From Falsihalocynthiibacter sp042445055 (GTDB lineage: Bacteria; Pseudomonadota; Alphaproteobacteria; Rhodobacterales; Rhodobacteraceae), in contig NZ_CP170339.1 in NCBI RefSeq assembly GCF_042445055.1, positions 2,604,001-2,668,000 on the forward strand: DNA of 64,000 nt, given 5' to 3'. Made by a program: the position numbers and the translations under genes. This document shows, piece after piece, positions 17,326 through 26,902 of the stretch; within the stretch, counting starts at the first letter, position 1, and each line of letters starts with the position of its first letter. The notes under the pieces are model-generated. The model had not been told where the DNA came from and did not search any database. It was given only the letters and a program-made list of their open reading frames with translations.

Positions 17326-17450
17326 GTTTTCTTTTCCTTGAGACGATGACAGCGGGCACTATTAGTTGGATAGAACCCTTGTGCCACCTGTCTCTCATTC
17401 AACATTCTAGTTCAATCTACTTTTGCGCAGCGCTGCTGTCACTCGATTAC

Positions 17451-18119
17451 TTAACTCGACATGTCTTTCATCGCGGTCAGTGTATGGTCCAATCCGGATC
17501 GAATGTGACCTTCCAAAACGATTTTGGCTTTCGCCACGTCGCGGGCCAGAGCAGCGTTCAACATGGCTGTGTGTTCGGCAATCGCGGATGCGCCGCGGTG
17601 GGTTAATACCAGCAACTGGTAGCGCAGGTATTTATCAAAAATCGTACAATGCAAAGCCAGCAGGTTTTCCGAGTTACAGGCTTGAATGAGAGCTTGGTGA
17701 AATTCCCAGTCATAGCGTTTCCAGAGTTCTTTCTGGCTTTGATCACCAGTAAGCATTTTCTGTTCGAATAAATGCAGTTTGTGATGCGCGGCGACCAGGT
17801 TGCCTTACCAGTCCGCATCGCCGGAGTCGATGGACGTCTCAAGCGCTGAACATTCTAGCAATATTCGAAGCTGAGCAATTTCTATAAGATCCGAGGCCGA
17901 CACGGGGCGCACGAAAAAGCCGCGCTGCTCAGCCGCTAGTACAAATCCTTCACTGGCCAATCGGTTTAGCGTTTCTCGCAAAGTCGACACACTGGCCTCA
18001 TAACGGTCACGCAAGCCGTCAAGCTTGAGTTTCGCGCCGGGCACAAGTTCACCAAAGATGATGTCCTGCTTGATCCGCTCGTAGGTGCTGAATCCGACCG
18101 TGGGAGTGGGTTGAGGCAT
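17451..18119 (-). pseudogene. GntR-family regulator (FCD type) with one in-frame stop
   Basis: From ATG 18119 the frame encodes an N-terminal winged helix (YERIKQDIIFGELVPGAKL, YEASVSTLRETLNRLASEGF) and a C-terminal FCD ligand domain (DWEFHQALIQACNS, HTAMLNAALARD). A TAA at 17805-17807 falls between them in the same frame, after GDADW. Everything else is collinear, so a single point mutation seems to have split it. It could still yield a 104-residue DNA-binding fragment. It is divergent from the intact Gfo/Idh gene at 18278, which it probably once controlled. Confidence 0.8.
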
Positions 18120-18277
18120 GTAGAGACTTTTATTGTTACGTCGTCTTTCGGATGATAACACAAGCTTCCGATATTCCTCAATATCACGTGGAATAGGTTA
18201 AATCTAAAAGTATCATATATTATTGCGAATATCGTTATCTCTGCTAGCGTGGTCGAGGTGTGATGCGAGAGGGCCAA

Positions 18278-19333
18278 ATGGGTCAGCCAAAGAGAATAGC
18301 GGTTGTGGGTGCGGGGCTTATGGGGCGGCGTCATGTTGCTGCTATGAGCCATGTAAATGGCGTCGAATTGGCCGCCGTGGTCGAACCCAGCCCGACAGAT
18401 CACACTGTGCCTGTCTTCGGATCATTAGACGACATGTTTGAGGCGGTGAATGTCGACGGAGTGATCCTGTCGACGCCCACGTTGAGGCATGTTGATGACG
18501 GCATGGCGTGTGTAGATCGCGGCGTGCCCGTGCTGATTGAAAAACCTCTGGCTGCCTCTTCCGATGATGCCCAACGATTAATCAATCGCGCCCGTGAAAG
18601 GGATGTGCCAATCTTGGTCGGACATCATCGACGCCATAATCCGATCATTCAAGAGACCGCAAAGCTCATTAAGGAGGGCGCAATCGGGCAAGTGCGCGCG
18701 GCGCATGTGACCTGCTGGTTTTACAAGCCTGACGACTATTTCGAAGTCGCACCTTGGCGCAAACAGACGGGCGCGGGTCCGATCTCTGTCAATCTAGTGC
18801 ATGACGTTGATCTGATGCGCCACTTTCTGGGCGAGGTCGTCACAGTACAGGCACAGATGGCCCCGTCTGTGCGCGGATTCGAAAACGAGGACCTTGCAGC
18901 CGCAGTGTTGCGCTTTGAAAGCGGGACTGTTTGCACCATCACAGTTTCCGACAGTATCGTATCGCCATGGAGCTGGGAGCTAACGTCGCGAGAGTACCCG
19001 ATTTATCCGACGACCAACGAATCCTGTTATCTTATCGGAGGGTCCAAAGGGGCCTTGTCGATTCCCGATATGCGGCTTTGGCAGCACGAGGGTGACACTA
19101 GCTGGTGGAATCCGATCATGGCGTCGGTCATGCCGGTCAGTGCATCTGATCCCCTGATCAACCAAATCGCCCATTTCGAAGAAGTCATTCGCGGAACACT
19201 GCCTCCGCTGGTCTCGGGCGAAGAAGGCTTGAAAACATTGCGCGTTATCGAGGCCATTCAGAGGGCAGCGCAAACGCAAACACCGGTTCAGCTTGGGAAA
19301 GGCCTAGAGGAAAGTTCAGATATTGCGGAGTAG
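18278..19333 (+). CDS. Gfo/Idh/MocA-family oxidoreductase
   Basis: A 351-residue NAD(P)-dependent oxidoreductase, probably acting on a sugar, inositol or related polyol in the cytosol. The N-terminal Rossmann fold has VGAGLMG near residue 10. EKPLA near residue 93 holds the conserved Lys. A C-terminal alpha/beta substrate domain includes NLVHDVDLMRHF with the Asp/His pair. ATG 18278 is preferred over GTG 18260 because GAGAGGG is correctly spaced before it. The next base after its TAG stop is the left end of an IS6 copy, so the original C-terminus may have been trimmed or extended. Substrate unknown. Confidence 0.9.
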   Translation: MGQPKRIAVVGAGLMGRRHVAAMSHVNGVELAAVVEPSPTDHTVPVFGSLDDMFEAVNVDGVILSTPTLRHVDDGMACVDRGVPVLIEKPLAASSDDAQRLINRARERDVPILVGHHRRHNPIIQETAKLIKEGAIGQVRAAHVTCWFYKPDDYFEVAPWRKQTGAGPISVNLVHDVDLMRHFLGEVVTVQAQMAPSVRGFENEDLAAAVLRFESGTVCTITVSDSIVSPWSWELTSREYPIYPTTNESCYLIGGSKGALSIPDMRLWQHEGDTSWWNPIMASVMPVSASDPLINQIAHFEEVIRGTLPPLVSGEEGLKTLRVIEAIQRAAQTQTPVQLGKGLEESSDIAE

Positions 19334-20150
19334 GGCGCTGTAAGCACGAATTCGAACTCGTCTCTACTAGGTCAGCCTCACTGCTCCTTATGTCGCACCG
19401 GGACCGCGCCACTCAGTAAGAGCAGCGTTGCGTTTCAGTTTGAAATGAACTCATTGCGATAGACTGCGATCCATATTGAAGTGGTTGAAAACGGATGCGC
19501 GAACGGAAACAAATTTCTGCAAACTTCGCATTCGGCGAAAGCGGTGCGTCGCTCGTTTCTTCGTCGAAACTCAAGTGTGAATTCTCAGCGTGATTGTTTT
19601 TCCAGCGTCCTATTTCCTGTTTCGCCGCGTTACCAATCACCTTCATCGCAGCGCCGTATGAGCGAAGTTTATCGGCAACTAGCACTTCGGATTTGCCATG
19701 ACGTTTCATAGTTTTCTTGAGGAATTTCAATGCGGCCTTGCGATCCCAACGTTTCGTTACGTAGGATTCCAACACTTCTCCCTCGTGATCCACGGCCCGC
19801 CATAGATAGTGCAGTTCGCCGTTTATCTTCACAAAAACCTCGTCCAGGTGCCTTTGCCAATTTGAGTAACATCGCAACCGACTGACCCGTTTTCTACGGA
19901 TCTCAGCTGCGAACATTGGTCCAAATCTGTTCCACCAGAAACGGACGGTTTCGTGGCTGACATCGATGCCTCGTTCATGCAAAAGATCTTCCACATTTCG
20001 AAGCGAAAGTGGAAATCGAACGTAGAGCATCACCGCTAAACGGATTACTTTCGGACTGGTTTTGAAATAGCGAAATGGAGAGCGTTTTGTCATCGGGCAA
20101 AACTACGAAACCGCCCTACTCTTCACAAGCGAGTTTCTGCTGACACCACC
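19334..20150 (-). mobile_element. IS6-family insertion sequence, near-complete copy D (frameshifted)
   Basis: 817 bp with left end GGCGCTGTAAGCACG and inward right end GGTGGTGTCAGCAG. The transposase frame 19413-20093 runs from MTKRSPFRYFKTSP through the HTH-like NVEDLLHERGIDVSHETVR and the DDE core (WQRHLDEVFVKINGELHYLW, AVDHEGEVLE) to ENSHLSF. There a frameshift replaces the usual RRRERAMHRFRRMRSL tail with DEETSDAPLSPNAKF. It would yield a 226-residue protein with a wrong C-terminus. No matching 8-bp target duplication flanks it. This is one of the two best-preserved copies. Confidence 0.9.
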
Positions 20151-20159
20151 CCACTAACC

Positions 20160-21134
20160 TTAAGCTCTAATGATTAGCTTTGCGGCGAACTTAAATTCAG
20201 CTTCGCGAGGTTTGTCACTCGTCACTAGACTAATTGCGCATTCTGCGAGTTCATCCACAGGCACACGAATTGAGCAAAGACCGCGGCCAATCCAAGAGTA
20301 ATAATCTGGATCTCCATAGCCGACAAAAGCCAATCGAGAATTGAGCGTTTCTGTCTGGATTGCAGCCTTAAGCGCGCCCTCGGAAATTTCAAATCCTGCA
20401 CAGATAATTGCGCTTGCGTCAGTTTCGGAAAGAATCTTTCTTGTTAATCTATTTCCCATGGAGATTGAGGGTGAATCTGTAAGTACAAGACGCCTATCTT
20501 CGACTATCCCAGCCTGCTTTAAGCCAGACCTATATGCATCAAGCCTATGCCGACCAGAAGAAAGCGTTACTGGAGCTCCAAGATATGCAATTCTTCTGTG
20601 ACCCGTTCTATGAAGATGCAAAACAGCATCCCTTATTGCGAGGGCATCGTCCACCAAAACTGCGGGCGTATTGGGGCTCGTTTGCCGTTTACGGATAAGC
20701 TGAATTTCATCTAGTCCAACATCAGTGATCTGATCCAACTCTTTAGGTTCTGGAGTAGGCACCGTAATTACCGCGCGCGCCTGAATTTCTCGCAATCGTG
20801 AAATGCAGTGGCGCTCTATCTGATGATCATCTTTTGTCAGATGGATTATCAGCTGAAGTCCTGCGGCCTCACATTCTTCTGCAAGTTTGTTAGCAAAACG
20901 CGCATAGAAATCATTCCTTATATTGGGAACGAGCAGCCCAATTATTGGGCTCACATTGCCACGCATCGTGCCTGCCGCGGCACTTCGAACGTAACCGACA
21001 TCTTGAGCATGGCGACGTACGGCCTCGCGGGTTTCTTTCTGAACATTCGGATTATCAGTCAAAGCACGCGATACCGTCATATGCGATATGCCAAGATCTT
21101 TGGCGATGGACTTTATTGTAACCCGTTTGGACAT
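20160..21134 (-). CDS. LacI-family transcriptional regulator
   Basis: About 324 residues from ATG 21134, with AGGA 7 bases upstream. Residues 4-50 are a LacI helix-turn-helix and hinge (VTIKSIAKDLGISHMTVSRALTDN); the rest is a periplasmic-binding-like sugar sensor domain (GLLVPNIRNDFYARFANKL, RRIAYLGAPVTLSSGRHRLDAY in part). Upstream is the near-palindrome TTGTTCACGTTAACAA (21205-21220). The same sequence recurs twice before the enolase/FAH/SDR operon (29839-29874), so this protein is the likely repressor of that operon and of itself. It ends only 10 bases from IS6 copy D. Confidence 0.93.
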   Translation of the reverse strand: MSKRVTIKSIAKDLGISHMTVSRALTDNPNVQKETREAVRRHAQDVGYVRSAAAGTMRGNVSPIIGLLVPNIRNDFYARFANKLAEECEAAGLQLIIHLTKDDHQIERHCISRLREIQARAVITVPTPEPKELDQITDVGLDEIQLIRKRQTSPNTPAVLVDDALAIRDAVLHLHRTGHRRIAYLGAPVTLSSGRHRLDAYRSGLKQAGIVEDRRLVLTDSPSISMGNRLTRKILSETDASAIICAGFEISEGALKAAIQTETLNSRLAFVGYGDPDYYSWIGRGLCSIRVPVDELAECAISLVTSDKPREAEFKFAAKLIIRA

Positions 21135-21204
21135 CAATGATCCTGCTTTGCACTGCCAATCCCATACAATAACTCGTCGTTGACAACTTTGGCAATTACA
21201 TTGA

Positions 21205-21220
21205 TTGTTCACGTTAACAA
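21205..21220. promoter_or_regulatory. LacI-type operator upstream of the LacI gene
   Basis: TTGTTCACGTTAACAA is a dyad centred on CG with a single mismatched pair, the usual form of a LacI-family site. It lies 71 bases before the LacI start and about 53 bases before the divergent kinase pseudogene. The reverse complement of its core, TGTTAACGTGAACA, occurs at 29860-29873. Confidence 0.8.
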
Positions 21221-21272
21221 TTGAAGAAACTGTAATTCGACCGCTATATTGGACGAACGATGCCGCGCACTT

Positions 21273-22237
21273 GTGAGTGAACTAGATCTTGGTCACATTG
21301 ATGACCTATCTGAGATAACTCCATTAACTGGAGGAGTGGCATCTGTCATTGCGAAATTCCAATCAAGGGATACTGTGATTTGCGCGAAATTCGCGCTCGA
21401 CAAACTCCGCGTCAAAGAAAAATAGCATGCCCCTGTACACCGCAATGCCGCCGAGTACGCATGGCTTGATTTCGCGGCGCAGACTTGTCCAGACGGTGCC
21501 GTACAGCTTTACGGGCGCTCCGAATCACAGCATGGTTTCGCAATGGAGTTCATTGATGACTCAGATGTTTACCGCTGGAAAGATGCGCTCCTCTCAGAAG
21601 CTCCCGATTGCGGGGAAGCGGCTCGTGTTGGTGATCTACATGGAAGACTTCAGGCGGCCTCTGCATTATCTGATTTTGATACAACTCCTTTCCAAAACCG
21701 TGACGATTTTTTGCATTACGCATCGAACCTTATCTCATTCTTACTGCCGAACAGCATAAGGAAGTGCATACCCAGCTAACCGAATTGGCGGAAATGCTAT
21801 GTTTTGCTAACAACGTGCTTCTCCATGGCGATGTCAGCCCCAAGAACATCCTATTTCACGCGACGGGCCCAGTATTTCTAGATGCAGAATGTGCGACCAT
21901 GGGGGATGCGAGTTTTGATCCAGCTTTTTGTCTCAACCACTTGGTGCTAAAGGCGATCCACCTACCCACAGCGCGTGAGCGACTACTTAATAATATTACT
22001 GCCTTTTTTTCCGCTTATTCTAAACATTTAAACTTCGGAAATTCCTTGGAAATTGAAGTAAGGGTTGCACGATTGCTTCCCGCATTGATGCTTGCTCGGG
22101 TCGATGGGAAATCGCCTGTCGAATATCTCGCAGAAAAAGACCGCAAAGCTGTACGTAAATTGGCAACGGAACTAATCTTGTCGCCTGAAACAACAATTGC
22201 TTCGGTTGTATCGCGTATCGGAGATCGACTGGTCTAG
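21273..22237 (+). pseudogene. aminoglycoside phosphotransferase-like (APH/choline-kinase fold) kinase, broken
   Basis: Collinear pieces of a small-molecule kinase. 21273-21425 encodes an N-lobe (LTGGVASVIAKFQ, ICAKFALDKLRVKEK with the likely ATP Lys) ending at an in-frame TAG at 21423-21425. The same frame continues through EYAWLDFAAQ to 21779. Near 21725-21760 a frameshift leads into 21764-22237, which has the catalytic loop LLHGDVSPKNILF and the metal motif FLDAECA. Family members phosphorylate sugars, amino sugars or small alcohols. Its position opposite the LacI regulator suggests it served the adjoining sugar pathway. Confidence 0.75.
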
Positions 22238-22391
22238 ACCCAGCCAGTACCTCCTCAATCACTGCTTTTGCAGTCAACACAACCTACCTCCCGCGCGCGC
22301 CACGAACTCTCTTATAAACGCGACCCCGATCTCCAGCGCCTTCTAAAATGACGGAATACTCCCCTTGTAGAGCAGTTTGGAGGCCCGCCAC

Positions 22392-23501
22392 CTACACGCG
22401 TCTCTCTGTTTTGGGATCAAACAAGCTGACGCTACCCATATCGATTTCAAATTCTACAGTTTCTCCAGGCCGTGGCGCCTCGTCTGGCTCACATACGGTA
22501 ACGGCATTCTGTCCCGCAATCCGGCACATCAGGATAGTCTCAGAGCCAGTTGGTTCGTCCATATCGATTTCGGCGGACACCGTAACAGAAGCATGCCCTT
22601 TGCGCGCAGAGCGTTGTGCCTGAAGAGGGCTAAAATGTTCGGGGCGCACCCCAAGAACGACTTCTTGCCCATCCGTAAGCGATTGAAAACGCTCTGAGAC
22701 CAGCGGAAGAACTGTATTGTCTCCGCCATCAAGCTTAACGCCAATTCTATCTCCATTGGCGACGGCTCGCGCCGCAAAGAAGTTCATATTCGGCGAGCCC
22801 ATAAAGCCCGCCACAAACATATTCGCAGGTGTCTCATAAATCGCTTTGGGTGTATCGTATTGCTGTAGTACACCCTGATGCATAACAGCGATCCGTGTCG
22901 CTAGAGTCATCGCCTCAATCTGATCGTGGGTTACATAAACCGTCGTACGTCCGACCCGCTGGTGTAATTTTTTGATCTCGCTTCGCATCTCGACGCGCAG
23001 TTTTGCATCAAGGTTCGAGAGCGGTTCATCAAACAGAAAGAGCTTTGGGTCGCGAACCAACGCCCGCCCCATCGCGACGCGTTGCCGCTGACCACCAGAG
23101 AGCTGCCCAGGCTTGCGATTCAACAGTGGCTCGATTTGAAGCAACGCAGCAACGCGCTGGATCGTCTCTTCCTGCGTGGCCTTGTCGATATTACGGCATT
23201 CCATTCCGAAAGTCATATTTTGTCGAACAGTCATAGTCGGATAAAGGGCATACGACTGAAACACCATGGCGATATCGCGATCCTTCGGTGCCTCATTGTT
23301 AACGATATTCTCCTCGATGAGCACCTCGCCTGAGGTCACGCTCTCAAGGCCTGCGATAATCGACAGCAAGGTAGATTTACCGCACCCAGATGGTCCGACC
23401 AATGCCACGAACTCACCGGACTCTGCCTCAAGATTGATGTCTTTGAGAACTTCGACTGCACCATAGCTCTTGCGTAGGTTTTTTATTTGCAATGACGACA
23501 T
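22392..23501 (-). CDS. sugar ABC transporter ATP-binding protein (UgpC/MalK type)
   Basis: A 369-residue ATPase of a CUT1-type sugar importer. Walker A GPSGCGKST (about residue 37), Q-loop MVFQSYALYP, signature LSGGQRQRVAMGRALVRDP, Walker B LFLFDEPLSNLDA and the switch His in YVTHDQIEAMTL are all present. The C-terminal 130 residues form a MalK/TOBE-type regulatory domain (VLGVRPEHF, MDEPTGSETI). Last gene of the operon SBP-permease-permease-ATPase (26673 to 22392), with 12 bases to the permease. The substrate is inferred to be a sugar from the family and the adjacent sugar-acid enzymes. Confidence 0.95.
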   Translation of the reverse strand: MSSLQIKNLRKSYGAVEVLKDINLEAESGEFVALVGPSGCGKSTLLSIIAGLESVTSGEVLIEENIVNNEAPKDRDIAMVFQSYALYPTMTVRQNMTFGMECRNIDKATQEETIQRVAALLQIEPLLNRKPGQLSGGQRQRVAMGRALVRDPKLFLFDEPLSNLDAKLRVEMRSEIKKLHQRVGRTTVYVTHDQIEAMTLATRIAVMHQGVLQQYDTPKAIYETPANMFVAGFMGSPNMNFFAARAVANGDRIGVKLDGGDNTVLPLVSERFQSLTDGQEVVLGVRPEHFSPLQAQRSARKGHASVTVSAEIDMDEPTGSETILMCRIAGQNAVTVCEPDEAPRPGETVEFEIDMGSVSLFDPKTERRV

Positions 23502-23513
23502 GATTTAGGTTCC

Positions 23514-24413
23514 TTACTTGACCGCGCCGGAGGTCAGGCCCCGCACGAAATATTTGCCACCAATGACGTAGATAAAGAGGGGCGGAAGGGCCGCGAAAAT
23601 AACCGACGCCGCCTCGACGTTGTAGTGACGCTCGCCTGTACCCGACCCCGAGAAGGCGACGATAGCAGAGGTAATTGGCTGGTTTGAGCCCGACGTAAAC
23701 ACCGTACCGAAAAGAAATTCGTTCCAGATACCTGTGAATTGCCAAATAACACACACAATCAGGATTGGCGGCGAAAGTGGTAGCATAATTCGACGGAAAA
23801 TCCGCCAAAATCCTGCTCCATCTATCCGCGCTGCTTTGATCAGATCATCTGGTACAGCCACGAAGTAATTACGACAAAAGAGCGTCGTAAAGCTAATTCC
23901 CTGAATCGTGTGCACAAGCACCAAGCCAGCAATTGAGTTGGACAATCCTAGCTTTCCCAGAGTGAAAGCCCACGGTAAGAGTGTCATTTGGGCGGGAAGG
24001 AAAACCCCAAGCGTAATGAGGCCAAAGACCCACATATCTCCGCGGAAACGCCATTTAGAGAGCGCATATCCGTTCACCACACCGAAGGCCGTCGATAGGA
24101 TTGTTGCGGGCACAGTCATTAGCAACGTATTGCCGAAATAACGCGAAACTCCTTCGCAAGAGCCCCCAATACAAAAGCTTCCCCATGCTTCGCCCCAATA
24201 TTGAATCGACATCATGTTGGGTATCGAGATGAATCCCTCGCGTACGATTTCCTCTAGAGGGCGGAATGTGTTCATCAGGATAATGAGCACTGGCGAAAGA
24301 TACAGCAGAGCAAAGAAACCAAGCAGCGTGTATACGGTGGCACGAGCCCGAATTTGTCGAGCGCGGCTCCCCGTTGCAAGAGGATCGAATTCTTGGTGGA
24401 CAGAATCAACCAT
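23514..24413 (-). CDS. carbohydrate ABC transporter permease (MalG type)
   Basis: About 299 residues from ATG 24413, with six hydrophobic segments. The EAA loop toward the C-terminus reads ELIKAARIDGAGFWRIFRRIMLP (seen as DDLIKAARIDGAGFW), as in CUT1 inner-membrane subunits. It ends FVRGLTSGAVK, the usual MalG-family tail. The start overlaps the end of the MalF-type partner by 8 bases, so the two are translationally coupled. A longer open frame upstream is unlikely because it lies inside that partner. Confidence 0.95.
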   Translation of the reverse strand: MVDSVHQEFDPLATGSRARQIRARATVYTLLGFFALLYLSPVLIILMNTFRPLEEIVREGFISIPNMMSIQYWGEAWGSFCIGGSCEGVSRYFGNTLLMTVPATILSTAFGVVNGYALSKWRFRGDMWVFGLITLGVFLPAQMTLLPWAFTLGKLGLSNSIAGLVLVHTIQGISFTTLFCRNYFVAVPDDLIKAARIDGAGFWRIFRRIMLPLSPPILIVCVIWQFTGIWNEFLFGTVFTSGSNQPITSAIVAFSGSGTGERHYNVEAASVIFAALPPLFIYVIGGKYFVRGLTSGAVK

Positions 24414-25329
24414 GGTTCGCCCCTTCCTTTTTGGCGCGCCAATTCGTCCAAAGGACATACGGCACAAGGATGATTGCCAGAGCAACAAGGATCATCACAG
24501 CAGCGGCGGCACCCTGTGCGATTTGGCCGCGCTGGAACATCAAGTCGTAGACGACAATGGAAGGAACCGTTGTCGACACGCCAGGTCCACCTTGGGTAAG
24601 CGCAACCACGAGATCATATGTCTTGATAGCGAATTGAAGTAGGACAACAGTCACGGCAACAAAAATTGGCCAGATCGTAGGCAGGACAACTTTTCGATAA
24701 ATTCGCGGCATAGAAGCCCCGTCGATTTGCGCAGCCTTAACAAGGTCCCCATCCACCGAACGAAGCCCAGCAAGAATGAGAGCCATAGCAAAGCCTGATG
24801 CGTGCCATATCCCTGTGAATACAACGACATAGAGCGCCAAGTCACGGTCGGTAATCCAGTCGAACTGCGCGCTGATCCATCCCATATCCTGAAGAGCCCG
24901 CTCAACACCCGTTTGAGGGTGAAAAATCCAACGCCAGACCGTACCGGTAACGATAAATGAAACCGCTAACGGATAAAGGAAAATAGTGCGCCAAACGGAC
25001 TCAAGCCGGACTCTCTGGTCAATCAAGATCGCTAGCAACGTTCCAAAGAAGAGTGAGCCGAGCACATAAAGCGTTCCGAACACAAACAGGTTTTGATAAG
25101 CAACCACCCAACGCTTGCTTTGCCATAACGCTGCATATTCGCCAAACCCGCCATAGGCCATGTTTGGAAGAAACGTCGATTGCGACACCGAAATCCAGAG
25201 CGTCCAAAGCGAAAAGATAACTACATAAATGAATGCGGCAACGAGCGTGGGGATCAGAATAATCTGGGGTGTCCATCCCACGAGCCGCGAAAACAGCCGC
25301 TTACGGGCAACAGTGTTTGGGTTAGCCAT
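24406..25329 (-). CDS. carbohydrate ABC transporter permease (MalF type)
   Basis: A 307-residue inner-membrane subunit with six membrane segments and the EAA motif VKAAQIDGASMPRIYRKVVLP. A YVLWTNWRAKKEG tail ends in the cytosol. It follows the binding-protein gene after a 72-base gap that holds a strong hairpin, and overlaps the MalG-type partner. Together with 23514-24413 it forms the translocation pore for the substrate delivered by the protein at 25402-26673. Confidence 0.95.
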   Translation of the reverse strand: MANPNTVARKRLFSRLVGWTPQIILIPTLVAAFIYVVIFSLWTLWISVSQSTFLPNMAYGGFGEYAALWQSKRWVVAYQNLFVFGTLYVLGSLFFGTLLAILIDQRVRLESVWRTIFLYPLAVSFIVTGTVWRWIFHPQTGVERALQDMGWISAQFDWITDRDLALYVVVFTGIWHASGFAMALILAGLRSVDGDLVKAAQIDGASMPRIYRKVVLPTIWPIFVAVTVVLLQFAIKTYDLVVALTQGGPGVSTTVPSIVVYDLMFQRGQIAQGAAAAVMILVALAIILVPYVLWTNWRAKKEGANHG

Positions 25330-25355
25330 TATAATTCCTCAGGGGAGCGAATGAG

Positions 25356-25389
25356 GCCCGCATCGATTTGGGAGAATACCGACGCGAGC
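25356..25389 (-). terminator. intercistronic hairpin after sugar-binding protein gene
   Basis: On the transcribed strand GCTCGCGTCG pairs with CGATGCGGGC over ten positions (eight Watson-Crick pairs, two G-U), with a 14-base loop, in the gap between the binding-protein stop and the permease start. There is no U-run. It probably stabilises the upstream mRNA or attenuates read-through, raising binding-protein levels over permeases. Confidence 0.6.
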
Positions 25390-25401
25390 CCGTGTTGCAG
25401 T

Positions 25402-26673
25402 TTAGCTCTGAAGCTCTACAGCATCGGCAAGTTGATTTGCTGCTTCTTCAGGTGTGATCGAGTCATCCGCAACGAACTCCGTGATCACTTCCATCATGGC
25501 CCCACGGTATTTTTGCAATACCGTCATGTTATGCGCCATTGAGCGCACCAGCGTGCCTTCTTCGATTGACGCATTCAGATCAACCAAGCCCTGCTGTTGG
25601 CATTCAGAGAAACCACCAACCGAAAGGTCAACATCCGTCCGCGCAGGAATTGAGCCTTTCGCGACATTGAATGTAACCTGAAACTCCGGCGACATGATCG
25701 TGCTTGCGAGAAGTTTTTGCCCTTCAACGTAGTCTGGATCATTTTGGTTAAAGAACACAACGGAGTCGGCGTTTAGGATAAAGCCGTTGCCACCCCAGTC
25801 CACGGGCGTCTGATTACAGTAGTAATCCTCGCCCTCGGTAAAGCCCGCAAGGTTGGCCGATGCGACGGTCCAATCCCCCATCAAGAAGAATGCGGCCTCT
25901 CCGGACATTGTCATCGTCATGGACTGCTCCCAAGAGCGGCCGTTGATGCCGTCGTCCATATAACCGACCATTTTACGCAATTGCGCAAACGCGTCGATCA
26001 TACCTTGGCTGCGCATAGCTTCGATATCGGCGTCTTGGAAGGCGCTGCGATAGAGGTCGATGTCCATCCCGTAAACGATGCTGTCAAATGTCGTCGTATC
26101 GGACCAATCAGCGGCACCATGCGCGATACATGTTTTACCCGCAGCTTTGATCTGGTCACAGGCTGCGTTGAACTCGTCCCATGTTTTTGGAACTTCTAAG
26201 CCAAGTTCGTCCAGAATCTTGGGAGAGCTATAGAGCCAGTTCACGCGGTGGATATTCATTGGCGCCGCGACCCAGTTGCCCTCTGGTTTCATGACCGAAA
26301 CCAACTCTGGCGCTACAACGTCGTCCCAACCTTCCGCAGCAGCAACTTCGTCCAAGTTGGCTGTTGAGCCTGTTGAGTTCCACTCGGCGATCTCTGGGCC
26401 TTTAAGTTGCACCGCAGCAGGAGCATTGCCCGCCACAATATCAGACCGCAGCTTCGCGAGCATATTGGACGTGTGACCAGAGATAGCCGTTTGCTCCCAA
26501 GTACCGCCAGCGGCCTCGTACATTTCGCCAAGCTTGGCAATGGCCGCAGCCTCAGAGCCAGAGGCCCATTGGTGCATCATGTTGGTTTTTGGCTCCGCCA
26601 ATGCCGCAGTGCCAAAAGCAGCTATAGCAAGGGCGGACGCGCCGACCTGCAAAATATCAAGTTTACGTTTCAT
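25402..26673 (-). CDS. sugar ABC transporter substrate-binding protein
   Basis: About 423 residues from ATG 26673, which follows GAGGAGGAG. A signal peptide of about 26 residues (VGASALAIAAFGTAALAEP) sends it to the periplasm. The mature part is a family-1 extracellular sugar-binding protein: HQWASGSEAAAIAKL near the start, IHRVNWLYSSPKILDELGLE, PKTWDEFNAACDQIKAAGK (in part), and GEAAFFLMGDWTVA. It resembles the binding proteins at 41330 and 55977, which suggests related carbohydrate ligands. First gene of the four-gene transporter operon. Confidence 0.95.
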   Translation of the reverse strand: MKRKLDILQVGASALAIAAFGTAALAEPKTNMMHQWASGSEAAAIAKLGEMYEAAGGTWEQTAISGHTSNMLAKLRSDIVAGNAPAAVQLKGPEIAEWNSTGSTANLDEVAAAEGWDDVVAPELVSVMKPEGNWVAAPMNIHRVNWLYSSPKILDELGLEVPKTWDEFNAACDQIKAAGKTCIAHGAADWSDTTTFDSIVYGMDIDLYRSAFQDADIEAMRSQGMIDAFAQLRKMVGYMDDGINGRSWEQSMTMTMSGEAAFFLMGDWTVASANLAGFTEGEDYYCNQTPVDWGGNGFILNADSVVFFNQNDPDYVEGQKLLASTIMSPEFQVTFNVAKGSIPARTDVDLSVGGFSECQQQGLVDLNASIEEGTLVRSMAHNMTVLQKYRGAMMEVITEFVADDSITPEEAANQLADAVELQS

Positions 26674-26722
26674 TGTGTTCTCCTCCTCAGAACTTGGTTT
26701 GTATTTCCCGTTGCGATCCGAT

Positions 26723-26880
26723 CTAGGCAAAGATGCCTCTATCGACGTTCATGTTTTCCCCAGTCACAAAAGCTGCGTCGGCTTTGGTTCACTCCTGACT
26801 AGGGCCTGTGATATCCTCTGCTAACTCGAAACGACCGTTTTGCTGGCGAACGAATTCTTTCACTCGCATGATGTCGGGCC
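26723..26880 (-). pseudogene. fragment of an SDR C-terminus
   Basis: On the minus strand the frame reading toward TAG 26723-26725 contains AAFVTGENMNVDRGIFA, the standard SDR ending, preceded after an in-frame TGA (26789-26791) by RQQNGRFELAEDITGP. No N-terminal half is present. It lies between the intact SDR at 26903 and the binding-protein gene, so it is probably the scar of a deleted or replaced dehydrogenase gene. Confidence 0.5.
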
Positions 26881-26902
26881 GGATTTCTTGTTAGTAGAAA
26901 GA

